Assembly (NCBI GenBank): GCA_016722525.1
Contig: JADKJB010000004.1
Coordinates: 1 to 64,000 of the forward strand
DNA: 64,000 bases
Source: Bacteroidota bacterium
GTDB lineage: Bacteria > Bacteroidota > Bacteroidia > AKYH767-A > OLB10
Direction: 5' to 3'
Below are positions 22,976 to 32,512 of this stretch, piece after piece; the first letter of the stretch is position 1, and each line of letters opens with the position of its first letter. A program made the translations under genes and the position numbers. The notes beneath the pieces are model-generated. The model did not search any database. It saw only the letters and a program-made list of their open reading frames with translations, and was not told the DNA's origin.

Positions 22976-25622
22976 ATGAAAATACTTGATATACGCGCCA
23001 TGCGCGGACCCAATTTCTGGTCAATTCGCCGTCATAAGCTCATCGTGATGAAGCTCGATCTTCAGGAAATGGAAGAGAAGCCTACCAATCATATTTCCGG
23101 GTTCCTGGAGAGGTTAAAAAAGATGTTTCCATCTATGTATGAACACCGTTGTTCAGAGGATCATGCCGGAGGTTTTTTAACAGAGTAGAAGAAGGAACCT
23201 GGATGGGCCATGTAATTGAGCACATTGCTCTTGAAATTCAAACCCTTGCGGGAATGGATTGTGGTTTTGGCCGCACCCGAGGGACAGGAGAGGTCGGGGT
23301 TTATAGTGTGGTTTTTAGTTATATGGAAGAAAAAGTTGGGATTTTTGCTGCTAAATCGTCTGTGAAAATTGCTGAAGCATTAATTAATAACGTTGAATAT
23401 GATTTAGAAGCCGATATTCAATCCATGCGCGAAATCAGAGAGGACCATCGACTCGGACCCTCCACCGGTTCAATAGTTGAAGAGGCTCAAAATAGAGGAA
23501 TTCCCTGGATAAGACTGAACCGAAATTCTTTGGTGATGCTCGGATATGGAGTCAAGCAAAAACGTATTCAGGCTACTATTACCAGTCAAACAAGTAGTAT
23601 TGCAGTTGAAATTGCCTGCGATAAAGAAGATACGAAGAACCTCTTAGAAGCTTCCAATATTCCGGTTCCTAAAGGAAGAATAATTTATGATGCTGAGGAT
23701 TTGAAATTAGCTATAGATTCCATTGGTTATCCTGTGGTTTTGAAACCAATTAACGGAAATCATGGCAGGGGTGCAACGATCAATGTTCGTGATTGGGCAG
23801 GAGCTACTGAAGCACTTGAAGTTGCCAAGCGTATATCACGTGCCGTTATAGTAGAAAAATATATCACAGGTTTCGATCACCGAATTTTATTGATAAATTT
23901 CCAATATGTTGCTGCTGCAAAACGTACTCCGGCTTTGGTCACTGGTGATGGAAAATCTACTATTCAACAGTTGATCGACAAAGTAAACAGTGATCCAAGA
24001 AGGGGATATGGCCACGAAAAGGTACTTACTGCGATTAAAGTGGACGAAACTACGCTCACGATTTTAAGGGAAAAAGAACTTTCATTAGACACTATCTTAC
24101 CTTCAGGTAAGATAGTGTTTCTGAAATCTACTGCCAATCTCAGCACAGGAGGTACATCCACTGATGTTACAGATTTGGTTCATCCTTTCAATGTTTTTAT
24201 GTGTGAAAGAATTGCACGAATTATCGGACTTGATATTTGTGGTATTGATATCATGACCAATGATATTAGCAGACCCATTGACGAAGATGGCGGTGCTGTC
24301 TTAGAAGTGAATGCAGCTCGGGTTTTAGAATGCATATAGCGCCTACAGAAGGTTTGCCACGAAATGTTGCTGAACCTGTCATTGATATGTTGTATCCTCC
24401 GGGAAGTAATGCCAGAATTCCTATTGTTGCTGTTAGCGGAACTAACGGAAAAACAACAACGACTCGTTTAATCGCACACATGGCAAAAACAGCAGGCCAT
24501 AAAGTTGGATTCACTACCACAGACGGAATTTATATTCAGAATCAAATGGTACAAAAAGGAGATTGTACCGGTCCTGTCAGTTCTGAATTTGTATTGAAAG
24601 ATCCTACAGTTGATTTCGCTGTGCTGGAGTGTGCACGAGGAGGTATATTGAGGGCCGGCCTTGGGTTTCATAATTGTGATATAGGAGTTGTTACTAACGT
24701 AGCTGCCGACCATCTTGGTTTGCGTGATATTAATACGCTTGAAGATATGGCCAGAGTGAAAGGAGTAATTCCTGAAAGTGTTTTTCCGGGAGGATACGCG
24801 ATCTTGAATGCTGATGATGAACTGGTGGTTAAGATGGCAGATAAGTTAGAGTGTAAAATCGCTTTTTTTAGTTTGAATGAAAATAATCCTGTAGTTAAAA
24901 AACATTGTGAAGCCGGAGGTTTGGCAGCTATTGCTGAAAGTGGATTTGTTACCATTATGAAAGGTAACTGGAAAATTAGAGTAGATAAGATAGTTAATAT
25001 TCCCCTTACCTTCTCAGGAAAAGCCATTTTTATGATTCAGAATATTTTACCCGCTGTACTTGCCGGATTCATTCGTAATTTTAAAATGGAAGATATACGA
25101 TTGGCACTGGAAACTTTTATTCCTTCGCCGGCTCAAACTCCCGGAAGAATGAATCTGTTCCAATTTAAGAAGTATCAGGTGATGGTGGATTATGCTCATA
25201 ACCCGGCAGGTTTTCAAGCTGTAGCCAAGTTCCTGGAAAAAATCGAAGCCAAACCCAAAATGGGTGTCATAGCAGGAGTTGGAGATAGAAGAGATGAAGA
25301 TATAATTTCACTCGGTGTTTTGGCCGCTCAAATGTTTGATGAAATAATTGTTCGTCAGGATAGAAATTTGCGCGGACGATCAGAGCAGGAAATAATTGAC
25401 CTGATGATTCAAGGTATTCATAGTGTGGATCAGAAAAAAACAGTGAAAGTTATTCCAACAGAATCAGAGGCTATTGATTATGTGATGAAACATTCAAAAA
25501 AAGGGGCCTTTATAACTATATGCAGTGATGTGGTGCCGGATGCATTAGAGCAGATTATGCGATATAAAGAAGAAGAAGATAAATTTGAAATTCATGCTGA
25601 AGATATCCCCAACCAACACTAA
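22976..25622 (+). CDS. cphA: Cyanophycin synthetase
   Basis: ATP-dependent polymerisation of Asp and Arg into cyanophycin. About 882 residues, the usual CphA size. Order: N-terminal domain (start MKILDIRAMRGPNFWSIRRH; then GTWMGHVIEHIALEIQTLAG), ATP-grasp domain (VVLKPINGNHGRGATINV), and a Mur-ligase-like C-terminal domain with P-loop SGTNGKTTTTRLIAHM and later VDYAHNPAGF. Two breaks: a T missing from a T-run at about 23172 (AGGF to NRVEEGTW), and a C missing at about 24317 (LEVNAA to FRMHIAPTEG). Both joins restore family motifs exactly. The pair with cphB indicates a complete storage and release cycle, though no isoaspartyl dipeptidase is in view. Confidence 0.93.
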
Positions 25623-25700
25623 ATTTTTGAAGCAGGGAATTATTGCACTTTAAAAAAACGAAAATTTCTGATCGTTTTGTTGTAGTGCCATTCAAAATAG

Positions 25701-25746
25701 AAAACTCCATTACATGATAATTGTCATCATCTAATGGAGTTTTTTG
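25701..25746 (+). terminator. Intrinsic terminator after cphA
   Basis: A 10-bp stem (AACTCCATTA at 25703-25712 with TAATGGAGTT at 25732-25741) is followed by a T-run. The loop holds a smaller inner palindrome. It lies about 80 bases after the cphA stop. Confidence 0.75.
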
Positions 25747-25825
25747 ATTTATACTTGCATTTATTGGAATTGCATTGATTCCATTTTCAAAAGTAGGCTC
25801 AAGTATTAATTTAGTGTTTTTTAGT

Positions 25826-26212
25826 ATGAAAAAGGTGCTGATTTATTTTTGGATTTTAGCTTTTTCACTTATTGCAACTAACACCCTGGAGTTGATTAAG
25901 CTTCCATTTTTGTTTCAACATTATTATGAATATAAAGATAGTTTAAATGCTATTACTTTTAGAGAGTTTATGTACGAGCATTATATAGCCGAATCTGCCA
26001 GAAATGTGAATAATCCCGATTCTGGAAAAGACGAGCAATTACCATATAATTCTGGTGAAAGCTTTCAGTTTTCACCAGTCATTCCTTTTTCATTAGGCAA
26101 TACACAAACGAATTCACCGGTTCAAGAAGTAACAAGTTATTTTGTTGAATGGGATGAAAATTTTATTTCCTATTTCATTGCCGGTATCTGGCAACCACCA
26201 AAGGTTAATTGA
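25826..26212 (+). CDS. Conserved small membrane-anchored protein of unknown function
   Basis: 128 residues from the ATG at 25826; a longer reading from 25775 is less likely because it would extend upstream of a typical N-terminus. MKKVLIYFWILAFSLIATNT is a signal anchor or leader. The rest is hydrophilic and rich in aromatic residues, with FREFMYEHYIAES near the middle and SYFVEWDENFISYFIAGIW at the end. I do not recognise a domain. Small proteins of this look occur in other Bacteroidota. It stands alone between two terminators, with DNA-binding or catalytic motifs absent. Confidence 0.6.
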   Translation: MKKVLIYFWILAFSLIATNTLELIKLPFLFQHYYEYKDSLNAITFREFMYEHYIAESARNVNNPDSGKDEQLPYNSGESFQFSPVIPFSLGNTQTNSPVQEVTSYFVEWDENFISYFIAGIWQPPKVN

Positions 26213-26293
26213 AGGTACGAAACTTAATTTTTGAATTTACAAGAAAATTAATTTGAATATTTTTCAATTTTATATAACCTTAAAATTATCAAA

Positions 26294-26803
26294 ATGGATA
26301 CCACGCATTTGCATTTATTATTGAATCATTTTCCGATAATCGGAACATTAATAGCCATTGTAATTTTAGCTTATGGCGTACTTGTCGACAGCAGAAGAAC
26401 TGCCAAAATTTCACTTGCTGTATTGGTAGTAATGTCACTTATTGCCATCCCTGTGTTTCTTACCGGTGAACCTGCTGAAGAATCGGTTGAAAAATTACCG
26501 GGAGTTGCAGAATCAATCATTGAAGATCACGAAGAAGCTGCTGAAGTGGCTATATGGATGATGGCAGTATTAGGAGTTCTGGCTGCACTTTCTTTTGTCA
26601 ATTTGATAAGCTCCAATAAGATCAACAAATCGCTTGTTGGGATAACGCTGTTTGTTGGTTTCATCACCTTTGGTGCCATGGCCAGAACAGGTTATTTAGG
26701 CGGACAAATTCGTCATTCAGAAATCAGACAGGGCATAATGGTAAAAAATGGTTTGGAGGGAAATCAAGAACAATCGACACCATCAGAAAAGGATGATGAT
26801 TAG
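26294..26803 (+). CDS. Membrane protein, DUF2231-like
   Basis: 169 residues with about four transmembrane helices, at residues 12-30, 37-55, 83-103 and 111-130. It starts MDTTHLHLLLNHFPIIGTLI, with several His near the membrane edge, and carries GYLGGQIRHSEIRQ after the last helix. This arrangement (His at the start, GG-x-[IL]-x-H after the last helix) resembles DUF2231/cytochrome b561-like proteins, so haem binding is possible but not shown. The acidic loop around 57-80 probably lies outside the bilayer. Flanked by terminators, it appears to be a single-gene transcript. Confidence 0.65.
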   Translation: MDTTHLHLLLNHFPIIGTLIAIVILAYGVLVDSRRTAKISLAVLVVMSLIAIPVFLTGEPAEESVEKLPGVAESIIEDHEEAAEVAIWMMAVLGVLAALSFVNLISSNKINKSLVGITLFVGFITFGAMARTGYLGGQIRHSEIRQGIMVKNGLEGNQEQSTPSEKDDD

Positions 26804-26823
26804 TTGAGAATTCAATCTTCCTG

Positions 26824-26874
26824 AAATTAAAAACAGAAATGGCCTTTATTCAGGGCCATTTCTGTTTTTAATTT
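26824..26874 (+). terminator. Strong bidirectional hairpin terminator
   Basis: A perfect 21-bp inverted repeat (26824-26844 with 26854-26874) and a 9-base loop, about 20 bases after the stop at 26803. The arm carries an A-rich end on one side and T-rich on the other, so it can end transcription in both directions. Confidence 0.85.
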
Positions 26875-26944
26875 TATTCACAAACAAAATGCCAGTCGGC
26901 AGGTTGTTTAAATTTAAGATATCCTACTTCAGGTCTTAACTTAG

Positions 26945-26952
26945 TACCTTTG
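26945..26952 (+). promoter_or_regulatory. Candidate -7 element upstream of the YyaL-type gene
   Basis: TACCTTTG matches the Bacteroidota -7 consensus TAnnTTTG and lies 17 bases before the ATG at 26970. No TTTG is visible at the -33 position. Confidence 0.35.
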
Positions 26953-26969
26953 TAAATCGAACTGCATTT

Positions 26970-28994
26970 ATGAAAGCCGACAATCCTCCGAATCGATTAA
27001 TTAAGTCAACCAGTCCTTATCTGCTTCAACATGCATACAATCCTGTTGATTGGTTTCCATGGGGTGAGGAAGCACTTAATAAGGCTAAAGCAGAAGACAA
27101 ACTTTTATTGGTTAGTATCGGATATAGCGCTTGCCATTGGTGTCATGTTATGGAACATGAATCTTTCGAAGATTATGAAATAGCGGAAGTAATGAACCGT
27201 TTTTTTGTTTGTGTTAAAGTTGACCGGGAAGAAAGGCCTGATATCGATCAGGTTTATATGGCAGCTGTTCAATTAATGACTGAAAGAGGAGGATGGCCAT
27301 TGAATTGTTTTGCTTTGCCGGATGGCAGACCAGTTTATGGAGGCACCTATTTCCCAAAGCAACAATGGAAAAATATTCTTTTAAATCTGGCTGAAATTTA
27401 TAAGAAAGATAAACCGAAATTTGAAGATTACGCCCAACAGCTCACCGATGGAATTAAAAAATTTGAACAGATACTGACGGTTGAAGAAACTGTTGAATTT
27501 GATTCTCAGCTTTTAGACCGGGCAGTTGCAAATTGGATGAAGTATTTTGACCAGGAGGACGGAGGGCCAAACAGAGCACCTAAATTTCCGATGCCAAATA
27601 ATTATCTTTTTCTTATCGGATATAGTTTTATAACAGGAAACGAAATTTTGACAGCTCATATCACACTCACCTTAAAGAAAATGGCCTTTGGTGGAATTTA
27701 TGATCAGATAGGTGGAGGATTTTCAAGATATTCGGTTGATACTATTTGGAAGGTTCCACATTTCGAGAAAATGCTTTATGATAATGCCCAGTTAATATCC
27801 TTATATTCAGATGCATTTAAGTTGTTTAAAGATCCTGTTTATAAAGATGTGGTTTACCAAACAATTGAATTTATAAATAGAGAATTGACAGGTAGTGTTG
27901 GAAATATTTTTTCTGCCCTTGATGCTGATTCTGAAGGTGTAGAAGGCAAGTTTTATATTTGGACCAAAGAGGAAATTGAAGTAGTGGCAGGAAATGATTT
28001 TGATTTAATAACAGCATATTTTAATATCAATGAGGATGGATATTGGGAACACAATAACTATATTCTATTGCGAAAAAAAAATGTTGCGGATATTGCAACA
28101 GATTTTACTATTTCAATGGATGTGCTTCATGCTAAAATTAGTGATTTTAAAACGAAGCTATTAGAAAAAAGAGCAGAGCGGGTGAGACCAGGGCTTGATG
28201 ATAAAACACTGACTTCATGGAATGCATTAATGATAACGGCTTTCATTGACGCTTATGATGCCTTTGGTGAAGATTCCTTTCTTGAAAATGCCAGGAGAAC
28301 AACAGATTTTGTTTTGAAAATGATGACTAACACTGATGGTGGGTTGAATCATAATTATAAGAATGGAATCAGCAACATAAATGGTTTTCTGGAAGATTAT
28401 TCGTTTTTTATTCAGGCACTTATCAGAATGTACCAGGCTACTTTCGAAATTAACTATCTCGATAAAGCACAATCTCTTTTATTATATGCCATCAATAAAT
28501 TCGGTGATGCAACTACAGGGCTTTTTTATTTTGCTTCTGCAGATGATGCACCACTTATAGCTCGAAAAATGGAATTGCAGGACAATGTCATTCCTTCATC
28601 TAATTCACAAATGGCAATTAATCTTTATAATCTGGGGCATTATTTTGAAAATGAGGAGTGGGTGGAGCGAAGTAAAAAAATGCTTTCTCAAATGTCAAAA
28701 TTCCTTGAAACTTATCCTTCAGGTTACAGCAATTGGCTGCAATTATGGATTTATTTTTCACAGTCAACAAAGGAGTTCGCTGTATGCGGGAAAAATGCAT
28801 TGAATAAGAGGAATGAGTTGGCTTCCTCTTATTTGTATCCGGGAACCATCATAGCCGGATGTGTTTCAACCGAAAATGTGAGCCTCACCAGAGATAGAAT
28901 CATAAAGGATAAAACCTTAATTTATTTTTGTAAAGATCGTACTTGCTCCCTACCGGTTGAAAATAGTTCCGAGGCTTTGGATATTTCAAAATAA
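26970..28994 (+). CDS. Thioredoxin domain-containing protein, YyaL/DUF255 family
   Basis: 674 residues. The N-terminal DUF255 domain has a thioredoxin fold, with the signature NPVDWFPWGEEAL and the redox pair C55-H-W-C58 in SACHWCHVMEHESF. It is followed by GGWPLNCFALPDG and PVYGGTYFP. The remaining about 450 residues form an alpha/alpha toroid like that of N-acylglucosamine epimerases (KVPHFEKMLYDNAQL, DDKTLTSWNALMI, GFLEDYSFFIQAL). The family (SSP411/YyaL) is widespread; its substrate is not established. Full length, no signal peptide, cytoplasmic. It stands alone behind a strong terminator. Confidence 0.9.
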   Translation: MKADNPPNRLIKSTSPYLLQHAYNPVDWFPWGEEALNKAKAEDKLLLVSIGYSACHWCHVMEHESFEDYEIAEVMNRFFVCVKVDREERPDIDQVYMAAVQLMTERGGWPLNCFALPDGRPVYGGTYFPKQQWKNILLNLAEIYKKDKPKFEDYAQQLTDGIKKFEQILTVEETVEFDSQLLDRAVANWMKYFDQEDGGPNRAPKFPMPNNYLFLIGYSFITGNEILTAHITLTLKKMAFGGIYDQIGGGFSRYSVDTIWKVPHFEKMLYDNAQLISLYSDAFKLFKDPVYKDVVYQTIEFINRELTGSVGNIFSALDADSEGVEGKFYIWTKEEIEVVAGNDFDLITAYFNINEDGYWEHNNYILLRKKNVADIATDFTISMDVLHAKISDFKTKLLEKRAERVRPGLDDKTLTSWNALMITAFIDAYDAFGEDSFLENARRTTDFVLKMMTNTDGGLNHNYKNGISNINGFLEDYSFFIQALIRMYQATFEINYLDKAQSLLLYAINKFGDATTGLFYFASADDAPLIARKMELQDNVIPSSNSQMAINLYNLGHYFENEEWVERSKKMLSQMSKFLETYPSGYSNWLQLWIYFSQSTKEFAVCGKNALNKRNELASSYLYPGTIIAGCVSTENVSLTRDRIIKDKTLIYFCKDRTCSLPVENSSEALDISK

Positions 28995-29164
28995 TTTTTT
29001 AAAAAGCATTTTCAATCGCTTGAATATTAAGGCGTTTAGCCTTTAGTTAGCCAATATGACTAAGATCATTTTGAGACTAAGGAAATATTTGTTACTTTCA
29101 ATATTCAATTCATGCGAGAACCCATTCGCACTTATTAAATGCTAACTTCTAAAACTTGAATTTT

Positions 29165-31297
29165 ATGAAAGCATACGATGAAAAACACATCAAAAACATT
29201 GCACTGGTTGGAGGAGCTAAAACCGGTAAAACAACTCTTGCCGAAACTATGTTGTTTGAAGCCGGTTTAATTAACAGACGAGGATCGGTGGAGGATAAAA
29301 ATACTATTTCTGATTTTCATGAAATTGAACATGAGCGAGGCAATTCTGTCTATGCAACTTCTCTTCATACTGAATGGCGTGATTATAAAATTAACCTGAT
29401 AGATACACCAGGGCTGGATGATTTTATTGGTGAGGTTTTGTCAGCAGTAAGAGTTTGTGATACTGCTGTAATGTTGCTCAATGCACAACATGGTGTTGAA
29501 GTAGGTGCTGAGTTAATATGGAATTATGTGGATGAGTATAAGAAGCCAACAATTTTTGCGGTGAATCAACTCGATCACGAATACTCAGATTTTAATTCAA
29601 CTGTTGAGCAAGCTAAAGCCAGATTCGGAAAGCAGGTAACAATTATGCAGTATCCTATCAATCAGGGAATAGGTTTTGATTCAATAATTGATTTGTTGAA
29701 AATGACCATGTATAAATTTCCGAAAGGAGGAGGTAAGCCTGAAAAATTGCCAATTCCTGAAAGTGAAATGGAGAGAGCCAACCAGCTGCACAATGAATTA
29801 GTAGAAAGAGCAGCTGAAAATGATGAGAAATTGATGGAGTTGTATTTCGAAAAAGGAAATCTTGATGAAGATGAAATGCGGGTAGGAATAAAAAAAGGAA
29901 TGATGAACCATGATATTTTTCCGGTTTTTTGTCTTTCTGCCAAACAAAATATGGGAAGTGGCCGTCTGATGGGATTTATTGATAACGTTGCACCATCCGC
30001 AATTGAAATGCCCTTTGAAAAAACTATTGATGAGAAAGAAATTCCTTGCAACCCATCAGGACCGACTGTGCTTTTTGTTTTCAAAACGCTTGTAGAGCCT
30101 CATTTAGGAAAACTCACTTTCTTTAAGGTGCTTTCAGGAGAGGTTGTGGTTGGTATGGAATTAAATAATTCTAATACGAACACTACAGAACGTATTGGCC
30201 AGCTTTTTATAATGGACGGGAAAAACAGAAATCCCATTGAGCGTTTAAAAGCCGGTGACATAGGTTCAACTTTAAAACTAAAGAATACACAAACAAATCA
30301 TACCCTTCACGGGAAAGGAATTGAAGTTCAGATTAAGCCGATCGAATTTCCTCTTCCCAGAATAAGAACTGCAATTGTTGCAAAAAACAAAACCGATGAT
30401 GAGAAATTGAGTGAGGTTTTGAGTGAAATCCATATGGAAGATCCAACATTGATTGTGAGTTATGAGCGTGAAACAAAACAAGTTTTACTTTTAGGTCAGG
30501 GTGAATTACACCTTGCTGTTACAAAATGGCGGTTGGCCCATATTTATAAAATGGAAATTGAATTTGAAAAACCTCGTATACCCTACAGAGAAACTATTTT
30601 GAAATCAGCCAATGCTTCCTATAAGCACAAAAAACAATCGGGTGGGGCCGGTCAATTTGGCGAAGTGTATATTAAAATTGAACCGCTGTTTGATGGGCAA
30701 CCTCTAAAATCGGAATATCAGGTTAGAGATAAAGAAGAAGTACAGCTCCCATGGGGTGGTAAGCTTGTTTTTAATAACTGTATCACAGGTGGTGTAATTG
30801 ATTCCAGATTTATTCCTTCTATCATGAAAGGGGTTATGGATAAAATGAATGTTGGCCCTTTAACCGGTTCTTATGTGAGAGATATTGCAGTAAGCGTATA
30901 TGATGGTAAAATGCATCCTGTTGATTCCAATGATATTTCGTTTAAAATTGCCGGTATGATGGCATTCAGGGATGCTTTTCATCAAGCAGAACCCCAGTTG
31001 CTGGAACCTATTTATGATGTTGAAATAGAAATGCCTGAAGAATTGATGGGCGATGTAATGAGTGAATTGCAATCGCGAAGATCAGTAATCACAGGCATGG
31101 ATAGCAGAGGCGGCTACCAGGTTATTAAAGCCAAAACGCCATTGGCTGAATTAGATAAATCTTCTGTTTCTCTTAGGTCTATCACCCAGGGAAGAGCACG
31201 GATTAAGAGTGTTTTCTCGGAATATTTGCCCGTGCCTCCTGAACTTCAGAAAAAATTGGCTGAAGACTACCATAAAAACATACGGCAAGATGATTGA
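29165..31297 (+). CDS. Elongation factor G paralogue (EF-G-like GTPase)
   Basis: 710 residues from ATG 29165 (MKAYDEKHIKNIALVGGAKT); a TTG three codons upstream is less likely. G1 is GGAKTGKTTLAE and G3 is DTPGLDDF. The G4 motif reads NQLD in place of the NKxD of translational GTPases. EF-G domains II-V follow, with FEKPRIPYRETI, KKQSGGAGQFGEVYIKIEP and MPEELMGDVMSELQSRRSVI. The low conservation of G1/G4 and the short domain II fit the FusA2-type group. These may help ribosome recycling or act under stress, but are not the housekeeping EF-G. No neighbour ties it to a pathway. Confidence 0.88.
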   Translation: MKAYDEKHIKNIALVGGAKTGKTTLAETMLFEAGLINRRGSVEDKNTISDFHEIEHERGNSVYATSLHTEWRDYKINLIDTPGLDDFIGEVLSAVRVCDTAVMLLNAQHGVEVGAELIWNYVDEYKKPTIFAVNQLDHEYSDFNSTVEQAKARFGKQVTIMQYPINQGIGFDSIIDLLKMTMYKFPKGGGKPEKLPIPESEMERANQLHNELVERAAENDEKLMELYFEKGNLDEDEMRVGIKKGMMNHDIFPVFCLSAKQNMGSGRLMGFIDNVAPSAIEMPFEKTIDEKEIPCNPSGPTVLFVFKTLVEPHLGKLTFFKVLSGEVVVGMELNNSNTNTTERIGQLFIMDGKNRNPIERLKAGDIGSTLKLKNTQTNHTLHGKGIEVQIKPIEFPLPRIRTAIVAKNKTDDEKLSEVLSEIHMEDPTLIVSYERETKQVLLLGQGELHLAVTKWRLAHIYKMEIEFEKPRIPYRETILKSANASYKHKKQSGGAGQFGEVYIKIEPLFDGQPLKSEYQVRDKEEVQLPWGGKLVFNNCITGGVIDSRFIPSIMKGVMDKMNVGPLTGSYVRDIAVSVYDGKMHPVDSNDISFKIAGMMAFRDAFHQAEPQLLEPIYDVEIEMPEELMGDVMSELQSRRSVITGMDSRGGYQVIKAKTPLAELDKSSVSLRSITQGRARIKSVFSEYLPVPPELQKKLAEDYHKNIRQDD

Positions 31298-31362
31298 TAA
31301 CCAATTTAATAGGATCTCTTTCTAAATGTAACTTTGAATACTGCTTTTCGTTCAAGTCAGTA

Positions 31363-31803
31363 ATGAAAAGCTCCAATCTCCTTCTAAAATCAAATTTATT
31401 ATCGGGTTTTGTTCTGGGTTTATTCTTGCTTTCTTTTTCGTCATGTGTTAAAGATGAAAGAAATTGTATTGCAAGCGGTGGAAAAGGAAGTTTGAAAGTG
31501 GAGGTTTTTCCCGTTTATAAAGGGCAACCCGTCACTTCAACAAATGCTTTTAAAGATACCGTTTATATAAAATATGGCGCCAAAAGTTTTCCTGGCCAAA
31601 GCCCAAGTAAATATGAACTCAAATATGTAATTCCTGAAGGAAAAAATTCCATTAACATAACAAAACTCAATTGTGGAGTCTATTATTTTTATGTGGTTTG
31701 TAAGGATTCCATTTCTGGTAAGCGAATAACAGGTGGAGCCAACTTTATTTCTGATAAAATTACCGGCAGTTTTAATCTTGTTGTACCTGTCGATTTAAAA
31801 TAA
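31363..31803 (+). CDS. Small lipoprotein of unknown function
   Basis: 146 residues from ATG 31363. MKSSNLLLKSNLLSGFVLGLFLLSFSSC is a lipoprotein leader with a lipobox-like LSFSSC, so the mature protein is probably lipid-anchored at the Cys. The body is beta-rich (GKGSLKVEVFPVYKGQPV, KYELKYVIPEGKNSINI, GVYYFYVVCKDS), resembling a single Ig-like or carboxypeptidase-regulatory-like domain. An in-frame start at 31294 lies upstream but would bury the leader. No catalytic residues can be named. Confidence 0.7.
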   Translation: MKSSNLLLKSNLLSGFVLGLFLLSFSSCVKDERNCIASGGKGSLKVEVFPVYKGQPVTSTNAFKDTVYIKYGAKSFPGQSPSKYELKYVIPEGKNSINITKLNCGVYYFYVVCKDSISGKRITGGANFISDKITGSFNLVVPVDLK

Positions 31804-31948
31804 TTTATTCGATTGATATTGTTTTTTATTTTTATAGGACATTCAGCTTTTTGATTTTTTATAGGGTTGATTCCGGTGTTAAAATAATTCTATTTTCGGA
31901 GTTGCATTTGTCACATAATTTATTTTCTTTGTAAAAAATAAAATTATT

Positions 31949-32491
31949 ATGTCAGATGAGGAATTAGGAATCGGTTCAAGGGTACGTCACCCCGAATTTG
32001 GTGATGGCGTGGTAATCAATATTAAGCCGAAAACGTACTTGATTGTTTTTATTTCCCGTGGCAGAATTGAAGTGGCCAAATCATATGTTAATTTGGAAAT
32101 ACTCGATGCTGTAGAGCCTGAAGCAGATCTTATAAGTCTTTTCGATGTGGAACGCACACTTACTACTATTATTAAACGATACAGCGATATTCAGGAAACT
32201 GTTCCTATGGGTGCAAAATGGACAGGAGGAAAAATGTTTTTGCAGCCTTCCAATACCGGATTAAAACCAAAGGAAGTTCCAATCGACACGTTCTTCAGTA
32301 AAATTGTAATGCTACGCGACAGATTGCGTGTTTTAGAACAACGAATAAACGCACACGATAAATTATCGGAAGAAGATAAAGTAAACCTCCAGCAATACAT
32401 TACCAGAATATACGGAAGCCTTACCACATTTAATGTTTTATTCAGAGATGATAAAGATCATTTTGTAGGGGAGAAGGGAAGCAAAGAGTAA
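31949..32491 (+). CDS. Conserved protein with N-terminal Tudor/KOW-like domain
   Basis: 180 residues. Residues 1-55 (GIGSRVRHPEFGDGVVINIKP, then KTYLIVFISRGRIEVAKSY) resemble the small Tudor-like barrel at the C-terminus of UvrD/PcrA helicases (G-x-x-V-x-H-x-x-F-G-x-G-x-V), which bind RNA polymerase or nucleic acid. The rest is predicted helical (VMLRDRLRVLEQRINAHDKL). It is a conserved orphan in Bacteroidota; a role at the transcription or repair machinery is inference only. Confidence 0.7.
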   Translation: MSDEELGIGSRVRHPEFGDGVVINIKPKTYLIVFISRGRIEVAKSYVNLEILDAVEPEADLISLFDVERTLTTIIKRYSDIQETVPMGAKWTGGKMFLQPSNTGLKPKEVPIDTFFSKIVMLRDRLRVLEQRINAHDKLSEEDKVNLQQYITRIYGSLTTFNVLFRDDKDHFVGEKGSKE

Positions 32492-32512
32492 AATAGTTTT
32501 TTCAATCGTGTT

